From Flavimaricola marinus (GTDB lineage: Bacteria > Pseudomonadota > Alphaproteobacteria > Rhodobacterales > Rhodobacteraceae), in contig NZ_FXZK01000011.1 in assembly GCF_900184895.1 (NCBI RefSeq), positions 60,398 through 124,397 of the forward strand: 64,000 nucleotides of DNA, read 5' to 3'. The notes beneath the pieces were generated by a model that saw nothing but the letters and a program-made list of their open reading frames with translations, made no database searches and was not told the DNA's origin. Each line of letters opens with the position of its first letter. Positions within the stretch are counted from its first letter, which is position 1. This document shows positions 34,709 to 43,879 of the stretch, piece after piece. Both the position numbers and the translations under genes were made by a program.

Positions 34709-35170
34709 ATGAGCACGACCGATATCTATACCCCTTCCGCCTCAGTCAACGGCGGACGCCCACTGAGCTGGTTCGGCAAAGCCGAGGCTTGGCTGGATGA
34801 GCGCGGCAAAGGCGCATGGATCGCAGCAATGGTCCTTGGCTTTATCTTTGTCTGGCCTGTCGGCCTCGCCCTTCTGGCCTATATGATCTGGAGCAAACGC
34901 ATGTTTTCTAAGTCCTGCACATCCCGCCGCACCCGTCACGAAAGCTTTCACGCAGTGAAGACAGCCATGCGGCCCTCCGGCAACAGCGCGTTCGACGCCT
35001 ACAAGACCGACACGCTGCGCCGTCTGGAAGAAGAGCAGCAGAACTTCGAGGAGTTCCTCGAGCGTCTGCGCGAGGCCAAGGACAAGGCCGAATTCGACCA
35101 GTTCATGAACGACCGGGCCGCAAAGCCCCGCTCGGATGACGGCGACGACACTACCCAGGCCCCTGCCTGA
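34709..35170 (+). CDS. DUF2852-like membrane protein, copy 1
   Basis: A 153-residue protein with one or two membrane segments (AWIAAMVLGFIFVWPVGLAL) and a charged C-terminal helix SGNSAFDAYKTDTLRRLEEE... ending in LREAKDKAEFDQFMNDRA. This pattern is typical of what I know as DUF2852; its function is unknown. The ATG at 34709 follows CAGGAG. The next gene is a tandem paralogue. Confidence 0.82.
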   Translation: MSTTDIYTPSASVNGGRPLSWFGKAEAWLDERGKGAWIAAMVLGFIFVWPVGLALLAYMIWSKRMFSKSCTSRRTRHESFHAVKTAMRPSGNSAFDAYKTDTLRRLEEEQQNFEEFLERLREAKDKAEFDQFMNDRAAKPRSDDGDDTTQAPA

Positions 35171-35237
35171 TCGTGTAGACAGGCTCCCTTCGGGGGGCCT
35201 GACCCATATTGATCCCATGCATCGAAGGAATGCGATT

Positions 35238-35684
35238 ATGTTGAGTTCGGCCCCCACCGCCCATTCTGCCCCCGTGATGACAGACCGCGCGACGCCGCCG
35301 ATGGCGCTTCTGGTCTTGTCGACGGTTCTGTTCGCCGTGTTTTCCTTTGTGGTGACGATCGTAGCGATGGCGACGTTCTGGCCCGCCGGCGTCCTGCTCG
35401 CCCTTGTTCTGGGCTGGAGGGGCGGGTTCATCCCCAGCTTCGGGCACAGCGCCGAAGCCAGCCGGATGGCGCAGTCCGTCCGCCCCGATCTTGCCGAACC
35501 GACCCTGCCCAGCAGCGGCAACGCCAGCTTCGACGCCTACCGGACGGATATGCTGAACCGTCTGCACAAGGAGCAGGAAAAGTTCGAAGGATTCCTGGTG
35601 CGTCTGCGCGAGGCCAAGGACAAGAGCGAGTTCGACACCTTCATGGACGAGCGGGCCAAACGCACCCAGATCCCGGCCGAGTGA
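35238..35684 (+). CDS. DUF2852-like membrane protein, copy 2
   Basis: A 148-residue paralogue of the preceding gene. The membrane part is LLVLSTVLFAVFSFVVTIVA and WPAGVLLALVLGW. The C-terminal ~48 residues closely match copy 1 (SGNASFDAYRTDMLNRL, LREAKDKSEFDTFMDERA), while the N-terminal parts differ. GAAGGAATG precedes the ATG at 35238. The 67-bp gap after copy 1 carries no second dyad, so both are probably driven from the promoter at 34.6 kb. Confidence 0.82.
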   Translation: MLSSAPTAHSAPVMTDRATPPMALLVLSTVLFAVFSFVVTIVAMATFWPAGVLLALVLGWRGGFIPSFGHSAEASRMAQSVRPDLAEPTLPSSGNASFDAYRTDMLNRLHKEQEKFEGFLVRLREAKDKSEFDTFMDERAKRTQIPAE

Positions 35685-35713
35685 CAGCGCGCCTCTTGCG
35701 CTGACGCGGGTCC

Positions 35714-35753
35714 GCGCTGCACCTTGGACCCTCCCGGTCGGTGCAGCGCCTTT
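35714..35753 (+). terminator. Probable terminator of the DUF2852-like operon
   Basis: GCGCTGCACC (35714-35723) pairs perfectly with GGTGCAGCGC (35740-35749), then CTTTG. The stem is strong but the T run is short. Confidence 0.55.
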
Positions 35754-35837
35754 GATGCCGATCAATCCTGACTGTGCACGAACCGGCCATCCGGCCACCA
35801 ACCGCAACAGATCATAGCAAATGGAAAGCATACGACG

Positions 35838-36287
35838 ATGACCACCTCCCGCCTTCTTCACGGATTGCCCTCCCCGGACGAGGGGGCCGCGTTCTACGCA
35901 GGCGTGCCGCTGAAACGCGCGCTCGCTTGGGTGTTTGACGTTGTGCTCATCGGGCTGATCAGCGCCATTGCAGTGCCCTTCACCGCCTTCACCGCGATCT
36001 TCTACTTTCCGTTCCTGATGCTCGTACTCGGCTTTCTCTACCGCTGGTTCACCCTTGCGGGCGGGTCCGCCACATGGGGCATGCGGCTGATGGCCATCGA
36101 GATCCGGCAGGCGGACGGCGACCGGCTGTCCAACCAGAGTGCCTTTCTGCATACCTTGGGCTATTCGATCTCGGTGGCCGTGGCACCGCTTCAGCTGATC
36201 TCGGTCATCATGATGCTGGTCACCGCACGTGGTCAGGGGCTGACCGACACCGTCATGCAGACCGCAGCAATTAACCGTCCCGCGTGA
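35838..36287 (+). CDS. RDD-family membrane protein
   Basis: A 149-residue protein with the family's Arg-Asp-Asp region altered (KRALAWVFDVVLIGLISAI, where R and D are kept), followed by two to three further spans (FYFPFLMLVLGFLYRWF, and the C-terminal IMMLVTARGQGLTDTVM). WGMRLMAIEIRQADG is typical of the RDD fold. The function is unknown; some members affect ion homeostasis. It stands alone between the DUF2852-like pair and the transferase gene. Confidence 0.82.
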   Translation: MTTSRLLHGLPSPDEGAAFYAGVPLKRALAWVFDVVLIGLISAIAVPFTAFTAIFYFPFLMLVLGFLYRWFTLAGGSATWGMRLMAIEIRQADGDRLSNQSAFLHTLGYSISVAVAPLQLISVIMMLVTARGQGLTDTVMQTAAINRPA

Positions 36288-36381
36288 TGGATAATCGCGC
36301 CGAGCGCCTCGCCGGAAACGGGGGCTTGGCGCGAGGACGGGCAGTTGCTAACGTCTGCTCAGCAGCAGCACTACGGTTTCT

Positions 36382-37218
36382 ATGCGACATACACTGCCCA
36401 TTGCGCCACAGTTCTATGTGACGGCCCCCCAACCCTGCCCTTATCTCGAGGGACGGATGGAGAGAAAGCTGTTCACGGCACTGCAAGGCGAACAGTCCGA
36501 ACGTCTGAACGACGCCCTGTCCAAGCAGGGCTTTCGGCGGTCGCAAAACGTGCTGTATCGGCCGTCCTGTGCCGAATGCTCGGCCTGCCTGTCGGCCCGG
36601 ATCGACGTCAAGGCCTTTGCCGCCAGCCGCAGCCAGCGCCGGGTGCTCAAGCGCAACGCGCATCTGTCGCGCCGGGCGACTTCGCCCTGGGCCACCGAAG
36701 AACAATACGCCCTGTTCCGGGACTATCTCGACAGTCGGCACGCGACGGGCGGGATGGCGGACATGGACTTGTTCGAATTCGCCGCCATGGTCGAGGAAAC
36801 ACCGATCCGGTCGCGGCTGATCGAATATGCCGACCCGGACACCAAGGACGACGGACGCGGTGGTCTGCGGGCCGTCTGCCTGACCGATGTGCTCGATGAC
36901 GGGCTCTCCATGGTCTATTCGTTCTTCGACCCCGACCATGAAAAGGCGTCCCTCGGGACCTTCGTGATCCTCGATCACGTGCGGATCGCGATCGAAATGA
37001 ACCTGCCCTATGTCTATCTCGGCTACTGGGTGCCCGGCAGTCCAAAGATGGGCTACAAGGCCAAGTTCACCGGACTGGAAGTGTTCCGCAATCGCCGGTG
37101 GCAGCCGCTGGGCGATCCGGAGGGATATTCCGCCGATACCGACCCACTCTCGGTCGATCCGATTGCCGAACAGGTCGCCCGGATCAGCCTGCCCGATTCC
37201 CGCGTCGTTCGGCGTTAG
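36382..37218 (+). CDS. bpt: Aspartate/glutamate leucyltransferase
   Basis: Transfers leucine from Leu-tRNA to proteins with an N-terminal Asp or Glu, marking them for the ClpS/ClpAP pathway. The 278 residues belong to the ATE family, with the cysteine cluster [17 protein letters not shown] near residue 60 and the C-terminal catalytic fold [19 protein letters not shown]. The bacterial Bpt assignment follows from length and lineage; strict arginyl-transferase activity is the alternative. A VOC gene follows 4 bp after the stop. Confidence 0.9.
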   Translation: MRHTLPIAPQFYVTAPQPCPYLEGRMERKLFTALQGEQSERLNDALSKQGFRRSQNVLYRPSCAECSACLSARIDVKAFAASRSQRRVLKRNAHLSRRATSPWATEEQYALFRDYLDSRHATGGMADMDLFEFAAMVEETPIRSRLIEYADPDTKDDGRGGLRAVCLTDVLDDGLSMVYSFFDPDHEKASLGTFVILDHVRIAIEMNLPYVYLGYWVPGSPKMGYKAKFTGLEVFRNRRWQPLGDPEGYSADTDPLSVDPIAEQVARISLPDSRVVRR

Positions 37219-37222
37219 TCCC

Positions 37223-37603
37223 GTGCACATTCACGCACTGACCCTCGTCGTGCCCGACTACGATCAGGGCATCGCGTTTTACGTGGACAAGCTCGGGTTC
37301 GAGCTGCGGGCCGATACCGACATGGGCAATGGCAAACGCTGGGTCATGGTCGCGCCACCGGGCGGGCAAACGGCGCTGTTGCTGGCCAAGGCCTCCGGGC
37401 CGGACCAAGAGGCCGCCATCGGCAATCAGACTGGTGGTCGGGTTGGTTTCTTCCTGATGTCGGACGATTTCAAGGCGGACCACGCCCGGATGCTGGCCTC
37501 CGGCGTCCACTTCGAAGAAGATCCGAGGCATGAGGCCTATGGCAGCGTGGCCGTCTGGCGCGACCCCTTCGGCAACCGCTGGGATCTCCTGCAGCTGGCG
37601 TAG
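37223..37603 (+). CDS. VOC-family (glyoxalase-like) protein
   Basis: A 126-residue single-domain metalloprotein of the vicinal oxygen chelate superfamily: two beta-alpha-beta-beta-beta modules beginning VHIHALTLVVPDYDQGIAFY and ending GSVAVWRDPFGNRWDLLQL. The likely ligands are His near the N-terminus and Glu/Asp in the second module. The substrate is unknown. It starts at GTG 37223, 4 nt after the transferase stop, so it is probably cotranscribed. Confidence 0.83.
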   Translation: MHIHALTLVVPDYDQGIAFYVDKLGFELRADTDMGNGKRWVMVAPPGGQTALLLAKASGPDQEAAIGNQTGGRVGFFLMSDDFKADHARMLASGVHFEEDPRHEAYGSVAVWRDPFGNRWDLLQLA

Positions 37604-37622
37604 GGTGGGACCAGGCCCACCC
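37603..37622. terminator. Hairpin between convergent VOC and dctM genes
   Basis: GGGTGGG (37603-37609) pairs with CCCACCC (37616-37622). There is no T tract; it lies in the 31-bp gap between the two stops and may limit read-through both ways. Confidence 0.35.
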
Positions 37623-37634
37623 CACCCCTGATTA

Positions 37635-39989
37635 TCAGCCGCCCAACAGGTTCGGCACGATCGTCACGATCCCCGGCACCAAGGCCAAGATCAGCAGACC
37701 CAGCACCTGAATGAGCACGAACGGGATCACGCCGCGGTAGATATGGCCCGTCGTGACCTCCTTGGGCGCGACGCCCCGCAGGTAGAACAGGGCAAAGCCG
37801 AACGGCGGCGTCAGGAACGACGTCTGCAAGTTCACCGCGATCATGATCGTCACCCAAGCCGGATCCAGCGTGCCGCCATAGATCACCGGCCCGACGATGG
37901 GCACGACGATGTAGATGATCTCAAGGAAATCGAGCACGAAGCCGAGGATGAACAGGATCAGCATCACCAGCAGGAACACCGTCCATTCGTTGTCGAACGA
38001 CTTGAGGAACTGCTGGATGTAGTGCTCTCCGCCGAAGGAGATGATCACGAGGTTCAACAGCTGCGAGCCGATCAGGATCGCAAAGACCATCGCCGTCACC
38101 TTGGCCGTTTCGCGCACCACAGGGGCGAGCACATGGCCGGCGAACAGGACCCAGCAGGCATAGAACATGCCGAACATCGCATAGAGGAAACAGGCAAAGG
38201 CGACGAAGAAGGCCACATAGGTCTCGAAGGTCGCGCCCTCCTGATTGATCCGCAGGTCGAAGTTGACCCCGATCAGCAGCATGACGACCATCGCGCCAGT
38301 GGCCAGAAGGATGATCCGGCCGTTGCCACCGTTCTCGGTCAGCTTGCGATAGGCGGCCAGCATGATCGCACCACCCGCACCCAGACCGGCGGCGGGCGTC
38401 GGGTTGGTGATCCCGCCGAGGATCGAGCCGAGCACGGCCACGATCAGAACCAGCGGCGGGAACACGACGCGGAGCAGTTCGTTCTGGCTCAACATGCCAG
38501 CGGCGGCCCGGCACCCGTACAGCGCCATCAGGACAGGAATGGCCAGGAGCAGCGTCGTCACGCCCGGCGTGGTCAACGGCCCGATCAACGCGATGTCGAC
38601 GATCAGAGCGAGCACCAGACCGCCCGCGCCGATCATCAGCGGCAGCGGGTTCGCCGCCGGCGCAACGCCGCGTGCCGTGGTCAGAACAAGACCGAGCAGG
38701 ACGAGGAAGATCGCGATGCCGGTCCCGACGGGGGCCGCGGCCTCGATACGCTCCGCACGCAGGGTGGCGCGCTCCTCGTCCGTCAGCAGGCGCGATTCCT
38801 CGACGCCGCCGGCGGCCTGAATGGCGGCCTCCTGGTCCAGCGCCTCCTGCCAGACCTCCTCGCCGTGCAGCTCGATCATCGACGCCGCACATTGCTCGGA
38901 CACGTTGGTGCGCAACGAGGCCCGGTCGCCGGCCTGAGAATAGCTGTCGACCGTCACATCCTGGCTACCGACGAAATTCACCTGCCCCAGTGCAATGGTG
39001 CCGAGGATCAGGACGACCGGCGCGGCAAGGAACCACGTCAGTTTTTCGTTGCGCGTCGTCGGTGCGCCGGTATTGGCCGCCATCATGACCGGCGGGGCCT
39101 TGGACGGGTTCAGCAGCGCGTAGACAAAGGCATAGCCGCCATAGAGCACCGCAAGGAAAATACCCGGCAAAAGGGCTGCCTGAAACAGCGTGCCGACAGA
39201 GACGACCGCAGGCTCGCCCAGATAGGTCAGCGCATCGGTGCAGCCCGCCGATTGCGCGCGCACCTCTTGGGCCGTGGAATAGATGTCGCCCGCCAATGTG
39301 CCCAGCAGAACGATCACGATGGAGGGCGGGATGATCTGCCCCAAGGTGCCGGAGGCGGCGATGACGCCGGTGGCTAGTTGCGGCGAATAGCCTGCCTTGA
39401 GCATCGTCGGCAGGGCCAGCAGGCCCATGGTGACGACGGTGGCGCCGACGATGCCCGTCGAGGCAGCGAGAAACGCGCCCACGACCACGATCGACACGGC
39501 CAGACCACCGGGCAGCGGGCCAAACACCCGCGCCATCGTGGTCAGAAGGTCGTCGGCGATCTTGGAGCGTTCGAGCGTGATGCCCATCATCACGAACATC
39601 AGAACGGCAAGCAGCGTCTCGATGCTCTGCCCCGCCAGAACCCGTTCGTTGATACGGTTGACGATAAAGCCCAGATTGCGGTCGAGCGCGACTTCCCAAC
39701 CCTGCGGAAATACCGGCTGGCCGATTGTCGGCAGCTCCGGATACTTGAAGACCGAGATGTCGCCGGGGCGTATCCCCTGCCCCGTCAGGGCATGAAACGC
39801 CTCCGACGACGTGTCGACGGCCTGGTGGATCAGATAGCCACCTGAATCCAGCGCCGCGACGATGGCAAACGAAATGACCGCCGCGCCCGAAATTGCAAAG
39901 GCCACCGGAAAGCCCGACAGGATACCACCAAACAGGCACAGAAAGACTATGATTAGCCCGACTTCGACACCGTCCAAACCGAAGAGCAT
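37635..39989 (-). CDS. dctM: TRAP transporter large permease, enlarged DctM
   Basis: Transport subunit of a Na+-driven TRAP importer. At 784 residues it is far longer than the usual ~430. The normal DctM N-terminal half is present (LSGFPVAFAISG, ASGTLGQIIPPSIVIVLLG), as is the C-terminal half (PTPAAGLGAGGAIMLAA, LDFLEIIYIVVPIVGP, LTPPFGFALFYLRGV). A soluble acidic segment of about 100 residues and extra spans are inserted between them. Long DctM proteins of this kind are known in marine Rhodobacterales. It is 18 bp downstream of dctQ. Confidence 0.92.
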   Translation of the reverse strand: MLFGLDGVEVGLIIVFLCLFGGILSGFPVAFAISGAAVISFAIVAALDSGGYLIHQAVDTSSEAFHALTGQGIRPGDISVFKYPELPTIGQPVFPQGWEVALDRNLGFIVNRINERVLAGQSIETLLAVLMFVMMGITLERSKIADDLLTTMARVFGPLPGGLAVSIVVVGAFLAASTGIVGATVVTMGLLALPTMLKAGYSPQLATGVIAASGTLGQIIPPSIVIVLLGTLAGDIYSTAQEVRAQSAGCTDALTYLGEPAVVSVGTLFQAALLPGIFLAVLYGGYAFVYALLNPSKAPPVMMAANTGAPTTRNEKLTWFLAAPVVLILGTIALGQVNFVGSQDVTVDSYSQAGDRASLRTNVSEQCAASMIELHGEEVWQEALDQEAAIQAAGGVEESRLLTDEERATLRAERIEAAAPVGTGIAIFLVLLGLVLTTARGVAPAANPLPLMIGAGGLVLALIVDIALIGPLTTPGVTTLLLAIPVLMALYGCRAAAGMLSQNELLRVVFPPLVLIVAVLGSILGGITNPTPAAGLGAGGAIMLAAYRKLTENGGNGRIILLATGAMVVMLLIGVNFDLRINQEGATFETYVAFFVAFACFLYAMFGMFYACWVLFAGHVLAPVVRETAKVTAMVFAILIGSQLLNLVIISFGGEHYIQQFLKSFDNEWTVFLLVMLILFILGFVLDFLEIIYIVVPIVGPVIYGGTLDPAWVTIMIAVNLQTSFLTPPFGFALFYLRGVAPKEVTTGHIYRGVIPFVLIQVLGLLILALVPGIVTIVPNLLGG

Positions 39990-40007
39990 GTGAGTATCGT
40001 CCCTTAA

Positions 40008-40922
40008 TTAGTGGATTTTTGCGGCCAGATCGGCGGTGGGATCGCCGAGGACGTCGCGGTCGAGGTATTTGCCGTCGCTCTCTTCGCCCTCGCGGAATTC
40101 CAGATAGGACCGGAAGAAGAAGGACACGGCCTGCAGGAACAGCAGCGCGGTAAAGACCACCAGAAGGATCTTGAACAGGAAGTAGGCGTTGAACCCGTTC
40201 GGAGAGAAGCCGATGGTCTCGACGTTCCAGCGCAGCGCCCGGCTCTTGGCCAGCAGCCGGTCCAGCGTGTCGGAGGCCGAGGGGTTCGGCACCACGAGGT
40301 TGCGCCACAGGAAGAACCACGAATAGAGCCAGATCAGCGTGGCGGCCGGCAGCATGAAGAACAGGCTGCCGAACATGTCGACCATACGCTTGGCGCGGAA
40401 ACTGATCTTGCTATAGACCAGATCGACGCGGACATGTCCGCCCTGCACGAATGTCCATGCGATGCACAGGGTGACGACCATGGCGTTATAGAGCTTGAGC
40501 TCTTCGGACCACCACGACAGCGGAAAGGTCACGACCTTGCCAAAGCCGAAGGAGATCTCGGCGACGGTGAACACCCGCTGCATGAAGATGATGACGATCT
40601 GCTGAAGCACCATCAACAGGCCGGCCCATGCCGCAAATCGACCGATCGCGTTGGCAAAGCCTTCAAAGGCACGGACACAGCCCCAAAGGAAGCTGTTGCG
40701 CCAGACGCCGACGGCGAAGACGATGAGGAAAATGACAAGGAAAACAAAGAACAGCTCGGTCGAGGCGCCGTAGTAGATGAAGCGCATCAGCGCCTCCTTA
40801 TCGCCCCAGTTCAGCCATTGCGCAGGATGCAAGAGGGCGTAACCAAAGTTGTAGAAGGCCTCGATGATATGCGCGATCAGCCACCCGATGGCATTGCCAC
40901 CCCATGCTTCGACCAGACCCAT
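40008..40922 (-). CDS. dctQ: TRAP transporter small permease (DctQ), long form
   Basis: A 304-residue membrane subunit that partners DctM. The DctQ core has the family-typical GGHVRVDLVYSKISFRAK after a span LYNAMVVTLCIAWTF. Two additional N-terminal spans and a long C-terminal tail make it larger than the usual ~170 residues, parallel to the enlarged DctM. It starts at ATG 40922 (MGLVEAWGGNAIG), downstream of dctP across a 173-bp gap that carries a strong hairpin. Confidence 0.9.
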   Translation of the reverse strand: MGLVEAWGGNAIGWLIAHIIEAFYNFGYALLHPAQWLNWGDKEALMRFIYYGASTELFFVFLVIFLIVFAVGVWRNSFLWGCVRAFEGFANAIGRFAAWAGLLMVLQQIVIIFMQRVFTVAEISFGFGKVVTFPLSWWSEELKLYNAMVVTLCIAWTFVQGGHVRVDLVYSKISFRAKRMVDMFGSLFFMLPAATLIWLYSWFFLWRNLVVPNPSASDTLDRLLAKSRALRWNVETIGFSPNGFNAYFLFKILLVVFTALLFLQAVSFFFRSYLEFREGEESDGKYLDRDVLGDPTADLAAKIH

Positions 40923-41054
40923 GTTGTTCCCCCGTCACGATCTGTGGCCCGCTATGGGGCCGCATTCCACCCTTTTGGGGCGGTTGATTCTTATCGCGGA
41001 CGAGACGGCAGCAATCCTGCCGCCGCCCCGTAATCGATGTGTGGAAATCAGGAC

Positions 41055-41083
41055 GACGCCGGCCCCGCAGGGAGGCCGGCGTC
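41055..41083 (-). promoter_or_regulatory. Intercistronic hairpin between dctP and dctQ
   Basis: GACGCCGGCC (41055-41064) and GGCCGGCGTC (41074-41083) are exact inverted repeats with a 9-nt loop. No T tract follows on the minus strand. It begins about 13 bp after the dctP stop, where it could protect dctP mRNA from 3' decay and raise binding-protein levels over the permeases. Confidence 0.6.
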
Positions 41084-41095
41084 TGACTGGGTGTG

Positions 41096-42178
41096 TTAGC
41101 CCATGACCCGATCACGCTGAGCGCGGTAGACACCTTCGGAGCGCTGAATCCAGCCCGAAGACGCTGCCATCGACTCGTTGTAGCTGGCGCGGATGCGATC
41201 GTAGATCTCGTCGCCGGCGTAAGCGTCCATGGTCTCTTTCGCAGCGGCGCCCATGGCATCCCAGACGCTGTCGGGGAATTCCAGAACGGTCACGCCACCG
41301 GCCTGCAGACGCTGCAGAGCGGCACCGTTCTCGTTCATGAACTGAGCGAGGTTCCACTGGTGGGCTTCGCCTGCGGCGATCTCGAAGATCTTCTGATGCG
41401 CAGGGGCAAGGCTGTCATAGACGTCGCGGTTCATCGCGAGGCTGAGGCCAGCGGCCGGCTCGTGCATACCGGCGGTGTAGTAGAACTTGGTGATCTCCTG
41501 GAAACCAGCCTTCTCGTCCGCCCACGGGCCGATCCACTCGGTGCCGTCGATCGCGCCGGAGGCCAGCGCCTGATACACTTCCGCACCGGGAAGGTTCTGC
41601 ACCGAAGCACCCATGCGGCCGAGGGTTTCGCCGCCCAGACCGGGCATGCGGAACTTCAGGCCCTGGAAATCTTCCGGACCGGTGATCTCCTTGGAGAACC
41701 AACCGCCGGACTGCGGGCCGGTGTTGCCGCCGAGAAAGGACTTCAAACCGAAGATCGAGCCGAGCTCGTCATGGAATTCCATGCCGCCGCCCTGATAGTA
41801 CCAGTTGGACAGCTCCTGCGGCGCCATGCCGAAGGGCACACCGGTAAAGAACGCATAGGCGGGGTGCTGGTTGATGAAGTAGTAGTCAGCGCCGTGATAC
41901 ATATCGGCCTGACCGGAGGTCACGGCGTCGAACACTTCGAACGCACCGACGAGTTCGCCAGCGGCCTTGAGATCGATGGTCAGAGCGCCATCGGTCATCG
42001 CGGTGATGGTGTCGGCGGCGCGCTGAGCGGCGTCATGCACACCGGCAAGGCCACGGCCCCAGGTGGTGACGAGCGTCAGGGTGCGGTTGCCCTGCGCAAT
42101 TGCCGGAGCGGCCAGTGTGGTGGCAGCAGCGGCGGTGCCGCCAAGCGCAGATGTTCTCAGAAAAGAACGACGATCCAT
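41096..42178 (-). CDS. dctP: TRAP transporter substrate-binding protein, TakP-like
   Basis: A 360-residue periplasmic receptor. A Tat signal (DRRSFLRTSALGG... ending APAIAQG) starts the protein. The body resembles TakP-type receptors for 2-oxo acids (YHGADYYFINQHPAYAFFTG, VPFGMAPQELSNWYY, and the Arg-containing GLKFRMPGLGGETLGRMGA). The ligand is inferred from overall resemblance, not from verified contact residues. The ATG at 42178 is preceded by GGGAGGATAC. It is the first gene of the TRAP operon and divergent from the sensor kinase. Confidence 0.9.
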   Translation of the reverse strand: MDRRSFLRTSALGGTAAAATTLAAPAIAQGNRTLTLVTTWGRGLAGVHDAAQRAADTITAMTDGALTIDLKAAGELVGAFEVFDAVTSGQADMYHGADYYFINQHPAYAFFTGVPFGMAPQELSNWYYQGGGMEFHDELGSIFGLKSFLGGNTGPQSGGWFSKEITGPEDFQGLKFRMPGLGGETLGRMGASVQNLPGAEVYQALASGAIDGTEWIGPWADEKAGFQEITKFYYTAGMHEPAAGLSLAMNRDVYDSLAPAHQKIFEIAAGEAHQWNLAQFMNENGAALQRLQAGGVTVLEFPDSVWDAMGAAAKETMDAYAGDEIYDRIRASYNESMAASSGWIQRSEGVYRAQRDRVMG

Positions 42179-42415
42179 TAAGTATCCTCCCATGGATATG
42201 ACATCCGCCTTACGCTCTCCCAAGCGTTGGCGGTTCGTTGCGGTGCAGACACCCTAGTGTCGGTGCCGGACGGGCGAAATACCGATTATTACGTATTTTT
42301 AGGCCGAGCCTCGAAAAAATCGCACAAACATTCGGCAAAACGGGATCCGGCAAGACGCAACTCGCACGAATGTGGCTTTGATTCGCACCCGATTCCCGGC
42401 TATCGAATCGGACAG

Positions 42416-43879
42416 ATGCCAGATGATGCACCCCACCTGTTGCGACGCCTTCTTGGCTGGCTGTCGCCCAGCTACCGGCAGAAGGTCTTTCTTCTGGCGG
42501 CGGTGCCGATGCTGCTGGCGGTCAGTCTGATCGCCGTCGTGGTCGCCAACCAATCGCGGCAACTGGCCGACCGCGAGATCGCCGCTCTCGAGGCACAGCT
42601 GCTGGAGGCCAAACGCGCCGAATTGCGCAACTACATCTCGATTGCGCGGACCGGTTTCGTCAACATCTATGGACGGGCGGCCCCCGACGATGCGCAGGCC
42701 CAGCTCGAGGTCACCCGGATTCTGTCGTCGATGATCTACGGGCAGGACGGCTATTTCTTCGTCTTCAATTACGACGGGACCAATCTGGTAGCACCCCGTC
42801 AGACCCAGTTGATCGGCCGCAACTGGGCCGGGATGACGGACATCAACGGTGTGCCGATCACCGATGAGCTGATCCGGCTGGCGCGGTCCGGGTCGGGCTA
42901 TCACGAATTCGACTGGCCCAAGCCCTCGACCGGGGAAACGGCGCGGATGCTGGTCTATGTGACCGGGCTTCAGGATTGGAAATGGGCGGTCGGCACCGGC
43001 ATTTTCATCGACGACGTTCAGACGACCGTTGCCGCCTCGCGGGCCGAGGTCGAAGCGCGGATCGAACAGACGTCGGTCTACATCCTCGCGATCGCGGTGA
43101 TCGCGCTCTTTGTGGTGTTCATGTCCGGCTTTCTGCTCAACCTGCGCGAACGGCGGTTGGCTGATGCCAAGCTCAAGGAGCTGACGCAGCGGGTGATCGA
43201 CACCCAAGAGGAAGAGCGCGGGCGCGTGGCCCGTGAATTGCACGACAGTATCAGCCAAATCCTCGTCGGCGTGCGCTATGCGCTCGAACTGGCGCGGCGG
43301 CGGCTGGCGATGGGCGATGCCCGCTCGGGCGAGAGCCTCGACAAGGGGATCGCCAGCCTCGGCGGCGCCATTCAGGAAGTGCGCCGGATCAGCCGCGACC
43401 TGCGGCCCGGCCTGCTCGACGATCTGGGCCTCGGGCCAGCGCTTCAGGCGCTCACCGACGATTTCAGCACCCGAACCGGGATCGCCGTCGATTTCGAAAC
43501 CGTGGTGTTCCGCAACCGGCTCGACCAGGACGCGCGGATCGCACTCTACCGGATTGCCCAAGAGGCCCTGACCAATATCGAGCGGCACGCAGACGCGTCC
43601 AAGGTCACCCTCACGATCCGGGGCAACCGGCACGGCGCGGTGCTACGGATCAGCGACAACGGCAACGGAATGGTCTGGCCCCTGCCCGCCCGCGCCAGAC
43701 CGCGCGACCAGAAGGGCGGCCTCGGCCTGCGCAACATGGCCGAGCGTATCGAACAACTGGACGGCACCCTGCGGGTTATGTCATCAGCCTCCGGGACGAC
43801 GATCGAGGCGCAAGTCCCGCTCAGCCACATGCTGCCGCCCGAACAGGCCTCTGGCGGCAACGGAAGGAAATCCGCATGA
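42416..43879 (+). CDS. Cache-domain sensor histidine kinase (NarX/DegS type)
   Basis: A 487-residue membrane kinase. TM1 is about residues 22-44, followed by a ~150-residue periplasmic sCache-type sensor (GQDGYFFVFNYDGTNLVAP, TGLQDWKWAVGTGIFIDD), TM2 at VYILAIAVIALFVVFMSGF, a HisKA_3 domain with the phospho-acceptor His in ARELHDSISQILVG, and an HATPase domain (EALTNIERHA, ISDNGNGM, KGGLGLRNMAERIE). I used ATG 42416; the frame is open upstream through the divergent promoter. The regulator gene overlaps its stop. It faces the TRAP operon and may sense the same solute. Confidence 0.9.
   Translation: MPDDAPHLLRRLLGWLSPSYRQKVFLLAAVPMLLAVSLIAVVVANQSRQLADREIAALEAQLLEAKRAELRNYISIARTGFVNIYGRAAPDDAQAQLEVTRILSSMIYGQDGYFFVFNYDGTNLVAPRQTQLIGRNWAGMTDINGVPITDELIRLARSGSGYHEFDWPKPSTGETARMLVYVTGLQDWKWAVGTGIFIDDVQTTVAASRAEVEARIEQTSVYILAIAVIALFVVFMSGFLLNLRERRLADAKLKELTQRVIDTQEEERGRVARELHDSISQILVGVRYALELARRRLAMGDARSGESLDKGIASLGGAIQEVRRISRDLRPGLLDDLGLGPALQALTDDFSTRTGIAVDFETVVFRNRLDQDARIALYRIAQEALTNIERHADASKVTLTIRGNRHGAVLRISDNGNGMVWPLPARARPRDQKGGLGLRNMAERIEQLDGTLRVMSSASGTTIEAQVPLSHMLPPEQASGGNGRKSA

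Noticed and set aside
37743..39377. Long plus-strand frame opposite dctM
   Set aside because: Composition is extreme in Arg, Asp, Gln and His with no hydrophobic core, as expected for the complement of a membrane-protein gene.
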